The notes below the pieces were generated by a model. The model worked only from the letters and a program-made list of their open reading frames with translations, was not told the origin of the DNA and ran no database searches. Below, piece by piece: positions 18,648 through 27,096 of a DNA stretch of 64,000 nucleotides. Origin of the DNA: Cohnella abietis (GTDB lineage: Bacteria; Bacillota; Bacilli; Paenibacillales; Paenibacillaceae); assembly GCF_004295585.1 (NCBI RefSeq), contig NZ_AP019400.1, positions 3,074,001 through 3,138,000 of the forward strand. Direction: 5' to 3'. Numbering within the stretch: the stretch's first letter is position 1; the number at the start of each line of letters is the position of its first letter. Both the position numbers and the translations under genes were made by a program.

Positions 18648-18784
18648 TACTTTCCCTCCATATTGAAGAGTCTTAATTACATATTATAACTAAAGCGTTG
18701 ACCACTAATCAATGCACCGTTTACAATGACGGTTCAAGTACTTATTTCTAACTATTGGTTGAAGGTGGAAGAGGAGAGGGGATA

Positions 18785-20881
18785 TTGAAATCTTTTCAAA
18801 GGATAAGGTCCTTCTTGCGATGGGGCAAATGGATGGGCATTGCTCTTATTCTCATCACTTTCCTCAATGGATGTACGACCTCAAATCGTGTTAATTCCTC
18901 CGTCCCTAGTGCGGAGCAAGGGGTCATTGATTTAAGAGAATGGCTGTGGAACGAGGATGGTATTGTACCGCTTAGCGGGACTTGGGGGTTCGAATGGTAC
19001 GCTAACACGGACAATCCTGATATGGTTACCAGTGTTATAGCCTCGAATTTAAAAGTACCAGGAACTTGGGGGAAGTTACATATGGAAGACGGGCAGCCTC
19101 TCAAGGATCAGGGCTATGGCGTCTACCAACTAAAAATTCTCCATCAAATACAGAGAGACAACATGATGGCCATAAGACTACCGAACATATCGACGGCATA
19201 CGAATTGTTTATCGATGGTAGCTTGGTCGTAGCACGCGGGAATGTAGGAGAAAAAGCTAGCCAAACGATTCCTTTCCAAATGCCAGCAACTGTATTTTTC
19301 GAAACAAAAAGCGCGGAAACGGATCTTAAGCTTGTTGTAGCTAACTATGATCATAGACGCGGTGGCATTCCTACAGCCATTGTGATGGGAAATGCGGATC
19401 ATATTCAAAAGCTGCAAATCCGTCATGCTGCACAAGAGTTAATTATTTTTGGATGCTTAATCATGATTGGATTTTATCATATCGGACTATATATTCTAAG
19501 GCGCAAAGAAATAACGAATTTATTATTTGCCCTACTGTGCCTATTTGTCGGAATTCGAATGGGTTTGATCGGAGAAGGATTTATTGTTCAGTGGTTACAT
19601 ATGTCTAATTGGGGTATGGCTATTCGGTTCGAATATATTGCTTTCGTGTTGAGTGGCTGGACTGGGTTTGGCTATATTCAAAAGATGTATCCGCATGAAA
19701 TTAAAGGTGTTTGGTTTAAAATATCGAGCTATTGCGCTGCATTGTTAATTTTCATTGTCATAGTAGTCCCGCCAATCACATTTACTTCGATGATCATCAT
19801 TTATCAACTATTTATTTTGCTGAGCAGTGTTAGGATGCTTGTCGGGCTTGTTCAATCGGCTATCCGTCGACGTGAAGGGGCTAAGCTTGCGCTAATTGGT
19901 TTGGCTGGGTTTGTATTGACAATCGTAAACGATATTTTGTTCTATAATGGCTGGTGGCTCTCCATTGACCTCGTTCCTTTCGGATTATTATTTCTGATAG
20001 TTATGAATTCTTTCATCATTTCACTCAGGTTTTCTCTTACCTATGAGAAGGCGGAGCAAATGTCAGCGGAATTGACGGAGTGGAATAATTCCCTGGAAGT
20101 TCGGATCGCGGAACGGACGGATGAGCTGCAAAAATCCAATATGACATTGGAGGATGCGAAGGTTGATCTGGAAAGGATGGAGCAATCTCGCTCTGAGCTT
20201 GTCAGCAATATTTCGCACGACCTGAGGACACCTATAACGTTACTACAAGGCTACTTGGAAGCGCTCAGAGATAATGTCATCACTGAACCGCAGCAGCGTG
20301 ACAATACGATTAAGCTCATGTTAACGAAGGTAGAGGGACTTAATGCGTTAATTCAGGATCTGTTTGACCTTTCTGTTCTTGAGGCTAGGCAGGTCGTGTT
20401 ATCTTTGGAGAATATTCCGCTTACAGGTTGGAAAGAAAGATTAGTGGAGCAGTACGGTATGGAAATGCAAGCCAAGGGCATACATTTTGAGTGCAAGCTT
20501 GTAAGCGAGTTTTCAATCAGTAATTCCGTAACGATAGACATTCGAAGGATGGATCGGGTGTTTGCCAACCTACTTTATAATGCAATTAGGTATACACCTG
20601 AGGGCGGAAGCATTATCATTACCATGGGTGCAATGCCAAATAGGCATTGCGTAGAGGTCACCGTTGCTGATAGTGGTACAGGGATTGAGACTGAAGATCT
20701 GTCACAGGTGTTCGATCGCTTCTACAAGAAAGACAAGTCGCGTCACTCTTCCTCAGGTGGAAGCGGTTTAGGCTTGTCGATCGCCAAAGAGATTGTGGAG
20801 CTACATAGCGGAGAAATACGAGCGTACAACCAGGAACGGGGGGGCAGCGCTTTTCAAATCATTTTACCGTTGTCAGATTAA
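18785..20881 (+). CDS. 7TMR-DISM-type sensor histidine kinase
   Basis: About 698 residues. TTG 18785 is preferred because AGGAGAGGGG precedes it; a GTG-type start at 18755 would add 10 residues. The N-terminus has a lipobox-like LNGC after a hydrophobic segment, followed by an extracytoplasmic jelly-roll sensor domain (about residues 45-215, with VPGTWGKL and GYGVYQLKI). Seven helices follow, then a coiled coil, HisKA with the phosphorylated His in ISHDLRTPI, and HATPase_c with N box NLLYNAIRYTPEGG and G boxes DSGTGI and GLGLSI. It is paired with the divergent OmpR-type regulator. The ligand is probably a carbohydrate or other small extracellular molecule. Confidence 0.88.
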   Translation: MKSFQRIRSFLRWGKWMGIALILITFLNGCTTSNRVNSSVPSAEQGVIDLREWLWNEDGIVPLSGTWGFEWYANTDNPDMVTSVIASNLKVPGTWGKLHMEDGQPLKDQGYGVYQLKILHQIQRDNMMAIRLPNISTAYELFIDGSLVVARGNVGEKASQTIPFQMPATVFFETKSAETDLKLVVANYDHRRGGIPTAIVMGNADHIQKLQIRHAAQELIIFGCLIMIGFYHIGLYILRRKEITNLLFALLCLFVGIRMGLIGEGFIVQWLHMSNWGMAIRFEYIAFVLSGWTGFGYIQKMYPHEIKGVWFKISSYCAALLIFIVIVVPPITFTSMIIIYQLFILLSSVRMLVGLVQSAIRRREGAKLALIGLAGFVLTIVNDILFYNGWWLSIDLVPFGLLFLIVMNSFIISLRFSLTYEKAEQMSAELTEWNNSLEVRIAERTDELQKSNMTLEDAKVDLERMEQSRSELVSNISHDLRTPITLLQGYLEALRDNVITEPQQRDNTIKLMLTKVEGLNALIQDLFDLSVLEARQVVLSLENIPLTGWKERLVEQYGMEMQAKGIHFECKLVSEFSISNSVTIDIRRMDRVFANLLYNAIRYTPEGGSIIITMGAMPNRHCVEVTVADSGTGIETEDLSQVFDRFYKKDKSRHSSSGGSGLGLSIAKEIVELHSGEIRAYNQERGGSAFQIILPLSD

Positions 20882-20897
20882 AATGATAGTTACTGAG

Positions 20898-21245
20898 CTA
20901 ACCGCTGCCATCGACTCTCTGCTCCTGGCTCATGAGATCATGTATAAGGGTAATTGATTTCTTTCTTTGCTCCTGACTCATATGCTGAAACAAGGTGAGT
21001 ATTTCTCGATTGTCAGGTGTAACGGCAGGTTCAGGCTTGCTCTTAGCGATAATGCCGCCGATAATGTAATCAAGTGACACCTCGAAATAAGCTGCCAGTT
21101 TGATTAAGGTTTCATAAACGGGCTGTCGATTGTTAATCTCGTAGTGACTATAGGCCGAACGGGTAATGCCGATATGTCGGGCCACTTCTTCCTGTGAGAT
21201 TTTACGACGAAGTCGCAGCTCTCGCAGACGCTCTCCCATATTCAT
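20898..21245 (-). CDS. XRE-family transcriptional regulator
   Basis: A 115-residue repressor-like protein. Start ATG 21245 follows AAGGAGAT by 7 bases. The N-terminal HTH_3 domain reads RLRELRLRRKISQEEVARHI ... SAYSHYEINNRQP, with later ASLDYIIGG-like spacing (VSLDYIIGG). A C-terminal tail of about 45 residues is of unknown fold. Its promoter contains a perfect palindrome in the -35/-10 spacer, so it very likely represses itself. The divergent small gene carries similar half-sites. Confidence 0.87.
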   Translation of the reverse strand: MNMGERLRELRLRRKISQEEVARHIGITRSAYSHYEINNRQPVYETLIKLAAYFEVSLDYIIGGIIAKSKPEPAVTPDNREILTLFQHMSQEQRKKSITLIHDLMSQEQRVDGSG

Positions 21246-21285
21246 ATTTAATATCTCCTTGACACCAGATGAAGTATCTATTAGT

Positions 21286-21314
21286 AATTTATGATACAAA
21301 ATGTATCGTGTCAA
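21286..21314 (-). promoter_or_regulatory. SigA promoter with embedded operator for the XRE gene
   Basis: On the minus strand, TTGACA (21309-21314) is separated by exactly 17 bases from TAAATT (21286-21291). The spacer contains the perfect inverted repeat GATACA-TTT-TGTATC (21293-21307). A repressor bound there would block RNA polymerase, so autorepression is the simplest reading. Confidence 0.7.
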
Positions 21315-21338
21315 TAGGTTGGGAAGCGTTTTATTCAA

Positions 21339-21378
21339 TTGTGGCTAATATATTTATGTTTTGTATACGTTTTGTATC
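21339..21378 (+). promoter_or_regulatory. Probable promoter and operator half-sites for the divergent small gene
   Basis: TTGTGG (21339-21344), a 17-base spacer and TGTATA (21362-21367) form a moderate promoter. Two direct copies of TTTTGTAT(A)C at 21359-21368 and 21370-21378 match the half-site of the palindrome in the XRE promoter, suggesting control by the same protein. Confidence 0.45.
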
Positions 21379-21400
21379 TATTTTTGAGGAGGTGAGTGTA

Positions 21401-21667
21401 ATGAAGGTGAATATACTTAAGGCAACAATCAATGAAAGCGAGGACGAGGGCTTCGTAGGTCACGTCCACTTTGAAGTCGAAAACCATAAGCAATCGTATG
21501 AGGTTACGCTGCAAAGCAACAATGGACGAAATAATTGGAGCTATGCTTTGAACTTCTTGAACCAGCCTGGAAGTGAAGAGGAAATTCAAGCAGTAGATGA
21601 AAGGCTTGAAGAGGACGACGCTTTTTTCGAGCAATTCGTCGTTGCTGTTTATAAGAAAGAAGAGTAG
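21401..21667 (+). CDS. Small acidic conserved-looking protein (88 aa)
   Basis: Starts at ATG 21401 with a strong GAGGAGGTGA ribosome binding site. The 88-residue acidic protein has no signal peptide or membrane segment. Its N-terminal half looks beta-rich (VGHVHFEVENHKQSYEVTLQ) and it ends EEDDAFFEQFVVAVYKKEE. No family recognised. It is divergent from the XRE regulator and shares operator-like half-sites with it, so it is probably a target of that regulator. Confidence 0.7.
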   Translation: MKVNILKATINESEDEGFVGHVHFEVENHKQSYEVTLQSNNGRNNWSYALNFLNQPGSEEEIQAVDERLEEDDAFFEQFVVAVYKKEE

Positions 21668-21683
21668 GGTACATACACTAAAT

Positions 21684-21733
21684 AAAAAGGCAGTTCCACT
21701 GCGATCATGTTGATCCTTTGGAGCTGCCTTTTT
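21684..21733. terminator. Bidirectional terminator
   Basis: AAAAAGGCAGTTCCA at 21684 pairs with TGGAGCTGCCTTTTT ending at 21733. It lies between the convergent small gene and the Dabb-domain gene. Confidence 0.8.
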
Positions 21734-21749
21734 GTATGGATACATAATA

Positions 21750-22082
21750 TTATGTCTCGCTCGTGTCTTCGTCTTTATCTTTTTCCTTATAATCAATCTC
21801 TAGGAAGTTCAGGACCTCAGTTTCCCAACGTTCGCTAACGAAGCTAACATGCAAGGGATGTAAGTTATATGTTTCATAGTCTTCAGCATTAGCGAATTCC
21901 ATGGAGAAGCCGAAAGCATATTCATTCTTTGGACTAACCTGCCGATAAACCTTGAAATTTTGAACGACGGGTATAGAGGTCAGGATTGCACGTCCATCTT
22001 CAATGAAACGATTTTCCTCCTCTGATCCTTGTGGATGCTTGAGGTTAAAAATTACGGAATGTACGATAGAATCCTTAGCCAT
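21750..22082 (-). CDS. Dabb-domain (stress-responsive A/B barrel) protein
   Basis: A 110-residue protein beginning MAKDSIVHSVIFNLKH, the typical opening of Dabb proteins, followed by VQNFKVYRQVSP, YAFGFSMEFANAEDYETYN and the conserved HPLHVSFV segment. These small ferredoxin-like dimeric barrels are stress-induced or act in small-molecule metabolism; the exact role is unknown. A charged tail KEKDKDEDTSET is extra to the domain. Monocistronic, with a terminator behind it. Confidence 0.8.
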   Translation of the reverse strand: MAKDSIVHSVIFNLKHPQGSEEENRFIEDGRAILTSIPVVQNFKVYRQVSPKNEYAFGFSMEFANAEDYETYNLHPLHVSFVSERWETEVLNFLEIDYKEKDKDEDTSET

Positions 22083-22163
22083 GGTTTAGTCCTCCTGATG
22101 ATGATTATTACTATATAAAATAGTTACATCATCAGTATAAGGTAGTTTAGGCTAAAACAGAAA

Positions 22164-22358
22164 TTAAGGTTGACCAGGCAGCTGAACTGTAACTGATTGC
22201 ACAGTCGCAAACGGTGAAGAATTTGTTGATTTCATGGAGGCAACGTATCTATCAACCATCGGTCCCGTCGCTGCGTTGGCTATATAGGTTGGCATGGCGA
22301 CAGCTGATACAAGCAAGGTGAACAAGGCAACTTTTTTCAATATCATTGTTGAATTCAT
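22164..22358 (-). CDS. Small exported peptide (64 aa)
   Basis: The protein starts at ATG 22358 (a second Met lies four residues later). It has a classical signal peptide: KK, a hydrophobic stretch VALFTLLVSAVAMPTYI and an ANA-A cleavage-like site near residue 30. The mature part would be about 34 residues, rich in Ser, Thr and Val, ending VQLPGQP. The size and layout resemble secreted signalling pre-peptides (Phr/NprX type), but no Rap-type receptor lies nearby, so this is only a possibility. A two-component system starts 210 bases away in the opposite direction. Confidence 0.5.
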   Translation of the reverse strand: MNSTMILKKVALFTLLVSAVAMPTYIANAATGPMVDRYVASMKSTNSSPFATVQSVTVQLPGQP

Positions 22359-22566
22359 CGATAACAGCTCCCATGTGTGTAGTTTGATTTAGTAAAACAT
22401 TCTTACGCTATCCAAAAGACAGCGAAAGCTGTTTATGCTTACAGGCTTTAGTTTACCGTCTAACTATGGCATCTCATTGGTGGAATAGTGGAAAAACGAT
22501 GGCAACACCCTATGACAGATGTATCCTTGCTATAATGATGAGGAACTGGGAACGGGGGATTACTAT

Positions 22567-23277
22567 ATGAAGGACTATTTAATTGCGATTGTCGATGACG
22601 ATCAGAATATACGCGAGCTTGTTGAGGCTTTTTTAAATAAAGATCATTATAGAACGATTGGCTTGGGCAGCGCTGAGGAAGCATTAGAGCTATGGAAAAG
22701 CTCACCTCCGGATATGTGGGTGCTTGATATCATGCTGCCCGGGATGGACGGATATGAATTGTGCAAAAGAATCCGACAAGATGCTGAGGTGCCAATTATT
22801 ATGATCTCGGCGCGAGATAACGAGGTCGATAAAATTCTTGGATTAGAGCTTGGAAGCGACGATTATCTGGTCAAGCCGTTTAGCCCTCGAGAGCTTGTAG
22901 CCCGGGTCAAGCGTCAGCTTCAACGGTGGTATCGGGTGAATAACACTGATGACAGTAGTCAGGATACCTCGCTTGCTCAGCGGCTTGTGGTTGGTCAGCT
23001 TCAATTGATATTAGACGAACGGCGAGTGATCTGGTGCGGTGAGGAAGTCGAGGTGACGCTAAAGGAATATGCGCTGCTTAAGGTACTGGCAGAACACCCT
23101 AATCGTGCGTTCACGCGAGACGAGGTATTGACGCTGGTATGGGGCGAGGATTACTTCGGCAGCGACCGTGCGGTTGATCATCTGATTAAGCGAATCCGTA
23201 AGAAGATGGATAATCTGCCGATTGAGTCCATATGGGGTCACGGTTACAGGATGCGTACGGAAGGGGTCGAGCAATAA
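22567..23277 (+). CDS. OmpR-family response regulator
   Basis: A 236-residue regulator; ATG 22567 follows GGAACGGGGGA. Receiver domain: IVDDDQN, phosphoacceptor in WVLDIMLPGMDG, Lys in DYLVKPFSP. C-terminal winged helix: VTLKEYALLKVLAEHP, VDHLIKRIRKKM, IWGHGYRM. One base separates its stop from the kinase gene, so the two form an operon. Confidence 0.9.
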   Translation: MKDYLIAIVDDDQNIRELVEAFLNKDHYRTIGLGSAEEALELWKSSPPDMWVLDIMLPGMDGYELCKRIRQDAEVPIIMISARDNEVDKILGLELGSDDYLVKPFSPRELVARVKRQLQRWYRVNNTDDSSQDTSLAQRLVVGQLQLILDERRVIWCGEEVEVTLKEYALLKVLAEHPNRAFTRDEVLTLVWGEDYFGSDRAVDHLIKRIRKKMDNLPIESIWGHGYRMRTEGVEQ

Positions 23278-23278
23278 G

Positions 23279-24664
23279 ATGAAAATGGTACATCAAATTA
23301 ATCTAGCTTTCGGTATACTCATTGTACTCGTTATCGCCGTTACGGCCGCCATGAACCATTACGTGCTGCTTAATCATTTTATCGGCGCTCAGAAGGAAGA
23401 AATGCAAACAATGGGTGCCAATATGACAACTGCGCTCCAACAGAAAGAATTTAATGGAATGTTGTCTAAGGAGACATTACCTATTACAACCCTTTCGGCC
23501 GTAAGCGTAGCAAATGTCGAAGCGATAATTACGGATAACGAAGGAAAAGTCGTATACGGCACAGCACCAAAACTAACGGAAGCTGGCGTTGCTCTTCCTG
23601 GCGTTGCTGTTCCAGTGACAGGCCTAAAACAACAAACTAGTGCACTCAAAATAGCAGAAGGAAAAGATAGCAGATTTATTGTATCAGCAACAGCTATACC
23701 TCAAGGGACATTAACTTTATATACTCCAATGAGCAAAATCAAGGATATAGAGCAAGCTCTTCTAGGACGACTACTCATCGTACTTTGTGTTTCGGGTGCT
23801 ATTGTTTATTTGCTTAGTCTTCTTATTACGAGAAAGCTGATTAAACCTTTGATGAAGCTAAGGGCAGAACTGAAGAAGGTAGAAAGTCGACAGTTTTCTG
23901 AGGTGAAGTTAATCAAGGCTGGAGGAGAAATCGGTGCAGTAGCTCAAACGGTTTACGAGCTAGCTGGTGAGCTTGATCGGTATAATGAGGTGCAGAAGCA
24001 ATTTTTTCAGAATGCATCGCATGAGCTAAAGACACCACTCACCTCTATTGCGGGTTATGCTGAGGGCATTAGGGACGGGATTTTTGAGGGAGAGAGTGCC
24101 CTAAAGGGACTTGATATTATACTCAGTGAAAGTGGACGGTTGAAGAACATCGTTATGGAGATGACTTTACTTGCCAAGCTTGATAGCGAGCAGGATATTT
24201 TTCAAATGAATGAAGTGAATGTGGAGGAACTGTTAAAAGAAACACATGAGCGGATCAATCCTATGCTCATTAAAAAGGGCTTGTCCTTGCATATTCGTTA
24301 TGGGGAGAAGAATCTCGGACATTGGACAATTCGCGCAGATAAGGATAAATTGTCACAAGCGTTACTTAACGTGGTGTCGAATGCGACAAGGCATGCCAAT
24401 CATGAAATAATAATTGAAGTCAGTGTTGTGAAGCAACGAATGAATATTACCGTCGCTGATGATGGAGCGGGTATTCCGCATGATCTGCTTCCCCACTTAT
24501 TTCATCGTTTCGTGAAGGGGAAAGATGGTGATACGGGATTGGGCCTGGCAATCTCTCGTGCAATTGTGGAGCGCTGTAAGGGACATATTACAGCAAGTAA
24601 CAAGGAAGGTAGCGGGGCTGTAATCTCGATGGGATTTCCAATGCTTTCTCAAACGAAGGTATAA
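23279..24664 (+). CDS. Sensor histidine kinase
   Basis: A 461-residue kinase starting at ATG 23279 right behind the response regulator. Two membrane helices (about 7-30 and 165-185) flank an extracellular domain of about 135 residues. HAMP, HisKA (NASHELKTPLTSI) and HATPase_c (NVVSNATRHAN, DDGAGIPHD, GDTGLGLAIS) follow. The ligand is unknown. It should phosphorylate the regulator encoded just upstream. Confidence 0.9.
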   Translation: MKMVHQINLAFGILIVLVIAVTAAMNHYVLLNHFIGAQKEEMQTMGANMTTALQQKEFNGMLSKETLPITTLSAVSVANVEAIITDNEGKVVYGTAPKLTEAGVALPGVAVPVTGLKQQTSALKIAEGKDSRFIVSATAIPQGTLTLYTPMSKIKDIEQALLGRLLIVLCVSGAIVYLLSLLITRKLIKPLMKLRAELKKVESRQFSEVKLIKAGGEIGAVAQTVYELAGELDRYNEVQKQFFQNASHELKTPLTSIAGYAEGIRDGIFEGESALKGLDIILSESGRLKNIVMEMTLLAKLDSEQDIFQMNEVNVEELLKETHERINPMLIKKGLSLHIRYGEKNLGHWTIRADKDKLSQALLNVVSNATRHANHEIIIEVSVVKQRMNITVADDGAGIPHDLLPHLFHRFVKGKDGDTGLGLAISRAIVERCKGHITASNKEGSGAVISMGFPMLSQTKV

Positions 24665-24754
24665 TGATGAGGGAATATTTAAGACTGCCGAGAATTTCTC
24701 GACAGTCTCCGTAATAGTGTGCCTCTTTCGAGTCGTTGCTATATTTTTACTGCT

Positions 24755-25354
24755 TTATTTAAACACTTTTAACCGGCTATCCAGTGGTTGGAAGGTTTTC
24801 TCGCCAGCTGGTGCTGTTACTTTGCCGAAAGGCAATTGCGCGATTAATTTCCAAGTGGACGGTACATCCCATTCCTTAGCAACTTGCTCGTCAATTAGAG
24901 GGCTATAGTGCTGCAACGAAGCGCCGTAGCCTTCAGCTTCAAGCGCAGTCCATACGACAAATTGCAGCATGCCGGATGAATGCAGTGACCATAGTGGGAA
25001 GTTGTCTTTATAGGAAGCAAACTGCTCCTGTAAGCCTTCAATTACTGACTGATCCTCGAAAAATAAAACTGAGCCGTAGCCGCTGCGGAAAGCTGCAATT
25101 CTTTGCGCTGTAGCTTCGAAGCTGTCTGCAGGGACAATTTGTTTCAATGTTTCTTCTGTAAGGTTCCACAGCTTGTCATGCTGTTCGTTAAGCAGAACGA
25201 TGACTCGCGCGCTTTGAGAGTTGAATGCGGAAGGGGTATTTAGAACAGCTTCTCCAACTAATGCCTCGATTTGCTCGTCGGACAGAATTGCCTCTTTGCT
25301 AATTGCATAAATACTGCGTCTTTTTTTGACTGCTGTTAAAAATTCGTTACTCAC
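24755..25354 (-). CDS. Nitroreductase-family FMN oxidoreductase
   Basis: A 199-residue protein. GTG 25354 is taken as start because CAGGAGCTGG lies just upstream and the product then begins MSNEFLTAVKKRRSIYAI, the usual start of the Frm2/YdgI/HypO-like nitroreductases. FMN-binding features are RRSIY near the N-terminus, SAFNSQSARVIVL and a late GYGASLQHYSP. It faces a divergent HxlR-type regulator across a perfect palindrome, the same arrangement as hypO-hypR in B. subtilis. It probably reduces quinones or nitro compounds with NAD(P)H. Confidence 0.87.
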   Translation of the reverse strand: MSNEFLTAVKKRRSIYAISKEAILSDEQIEALVGEAVLNTPSAFNSQSARVIVLLNEQHDKLWNLTEETLKQIVPADSFEATAQRIAAFRSGYGSVLFFEDQSVIEGLQEQFASYKDNFPLWSLHSSGMLQFVVWTALEAEGYGASLQHYSPLIDEQVAKEWDVPSTWKLIAQLPFGKVTAPAGEKTFQPLDSRLKVFK

Positions 25355-25455
25355 TTTGCCCAGCTCCTGTCCCTTGTGTTTGTAGTACTGAATTAAGTAT
25401 TCCCAGAGGGAGGGATTGTACAATCCCGTTCCTTGATACCTATTATGCATCACTA

Positions 25456-25472
25456 ACTTACAATTTGTAAGT
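25456..25472. promoter_or_regulatory. Palindromic operator between nitroreductase and HxlR genes
   Basis: ACTTACAA-T-TTGTAAGT is a perfect odd-centred inverted repeat. Its right half overlaps the -35 element TTGTAA (25465-25470) of a promoter facing the HxlR gene, with TATAGT 18 bases further (25489-25494). The sequence resembles known YodB/CatR sites (TTAC-ATTT-GTAA type). Confidence 0.7.
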
Positions 25473-25528
25473 GGGAACTTAAATGTGCTATAGTATCACA
25501 GAGTATACTGATGGGAGATTGGTGCATA

Positions 25529-25891
25529 ATGAGTCAAAACACAAAGAATCCGGACAACTGTAATGTTAATGTGGCGCTCGATATTATTGTCGGAAAATGG
25601 AAGTCGATCATCCTATTGCAGCTCATGTTTAGGGGAACTAAACGCTTTGGCGAGCTAAGAAAATTAATACCTGAGATCACACATAGAATGCTCACCTCAC
25701 AGCTTCGTGAGCTTGAAGAGAACGATTTAATTAAACGAGTTGTCTATCCGGAAATACCGCCTAAAGTGGAATACTCAGTTACCGAATATGGCCAGACACT
25801 AATGCCAATACTCAATGAAATGCACAAATGGGGAACGGCACATCAGACGCATATGGCTCAGAAGAATGGGGAATTGAGGAACTCTCTATGA
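25529..25891 (+). CDS. HxlR/DUF24-family redox-sensing regulator
   Basis: A 120-residue winged-helix regulator starting at ATG 25529. It shows the family core VALDIIVGKWKSIILLQLM, FGELRKLIPEITHRMLTSQLRELEENDLI and EYSVTEYGQTLMPIL. A single N-terminal Cys at residue 11 (NPDNCNVN) aligns with the thiol switch of YodB, CatR and HypR. With the shared palindrome, this supports a redox switch that controls the divergent nitroreductase and itself. Confidence 0.87.
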   Translation: MSQNTKNPDNCNVNVALDIIVGKWKSIILLQLMFRGTKRFGELRKLIPEITHRMLTSQLRELEENDLIKRVVYPEIPPKVEYSVTEYGQTLMPILNEMHKWGTAHQTHMAQKNGELRNSL

Positions 25892-25959
25892 GAGTGAGCA
25901 GGAACAAGTAATAATGAATATAGGAGCCCAAAGCTCTTGCTTTATGGAGGATTAAATTT

Positions 25960-27084
25960 ATGCTCGTTAGTAATAAAATAAGTAAATTAGATGTCTTTAT
26001 TTTAATTTTATTGGTGTGCTTGGTTGCTGTTGGAACTCTTTCTGTTTACGAAGTTACTACTGGAACAAAACTGGATGGGCTACATACAAGTAATATGGTG
26101 CTTTTTGGGGCTTTTTGTATTCCTATGCTGCTTGTGGCGTTATTCGATTATCGAATATTGATTGGTAAACTTTCTTATGTTCTTTATGGTATTGGAATAT
26201 TGATGCTTGTTTTCGTCTACTTCAAAGGAGAAAACATTAACGGGGCAGCCCGCTGGATAAGTGTGGGATCTTTCCAGTTTCAGCCTTCCGAGCTGGCGAA
26301 AATTGTTACCATTCTGTTAGTCGCTCATTTGCTAAACAAACGGGCTGGAGAGAAGCTCCGATTGCTTAAGGATATATTGCCCATTTGCGTAGTTTTCATG
26401 ATACCGTTTATTTTTATACTGAAGCAGCCGGATTTAGGTACAGCTCTAGTCTTTGTTGGAGTGCTGCTTGGCATGATATGGATGGGGAATATTCGCGCTC
26501 ATTATATGCTGATTGGCGTGGGTACAGTGGCTCTAATAATAGGGACAGTTCTATGGCTGTACTATTCAGATAATGAGCTGTTATTCAAAATCGTAAAGCC
26601 TCATCAATTATCTAGAATAGAAACATTTTTAGACCCCGCGAGTGATCCTGATAAGTCATGGCATGTCAAAAATGCAATGAATGCGATTGGTGTAGGCGGA
26701 TTAGTGGGAGCTGCTGGGTTCTATACTAAGCAAGGTTATATTCCGTATGCTTATTCCGATTCCATCTACGTTGTAATTGGCGAAAAATTTGGTTTCTTGG
26801 GCTCATCGGTCCTATTGATGCTGTTTTTTCTCATGATTTATCGAATGATAGTGATCGTTCTGGATAGTAAGGGATTAGCGGGTTCCTACCTTGTTGTAGG
26901 GATTGTTAGTATGTTTGTATTTCAGATTTTTGTAAATATTGGTATGCATTTAGGACTGCTACCTTTGACGGGAATCTCTCTACCTTTTATTAGCTATGGG
27001 GGCAGCTCACTTCTGACTAGTATGATCGCTATTGGATTAGTATTAAGCGTGAAGATCCATAGAGAAGTTGAGAGTGCTTATTGA
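25960..27084 (+). CDS. RodA/FtsW/SpoVE-family peptidoglycan polymerase
   Basis: A 374-residue SEDS protein with about ten membrane helices. Signatures are FQFQPSELAKI, LKQPDLGTALVF and the closing MHLGLLPLTGISLPFISYGGSS, including the Asp region after TM4-5 needed for glycosyltransfer. Closest in layout to RodA. No class B PBP gene is adjacent. The coding end is followed at once by the 51-bp repeat array, with no terminator until 27.73 kb. Confidence 0.9.
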   Translation: MLVSNKISKLDVFILILLVCLVAVGTLSVYEVTTGTKLDGLHTSNMVLFGAFCIPMLLVALFDYRILIGKLSYVLYGIGILMLVFVYFKGENINGAARWISVGSFQFQPSELAKIVTILLVAHLLNKRAGEKLRLLKDILPICVVFMIPFIFILKQPDLGTALVFVGVLLGMIWMGNIRAHYMLIGVGTVALIIGTVLWLYYSDNELLFKIVKPHQLSRIETFLDPASDPDKSWHVKNAMNAIGVGGLVGAAGFYTKQGYIPYAYSDSIYVVIGEKFGFLGSSVLLMLFFLMIYRMIVIVLDSKGLAGSYLVVGIVSMFVFQIFVNIGMHLGLLPLTGISLPFISYGGSSLLTSMIAIGLVLSVKIHREVESAY

Positions 27085-27096
27085 TGGTAGAGCTGG

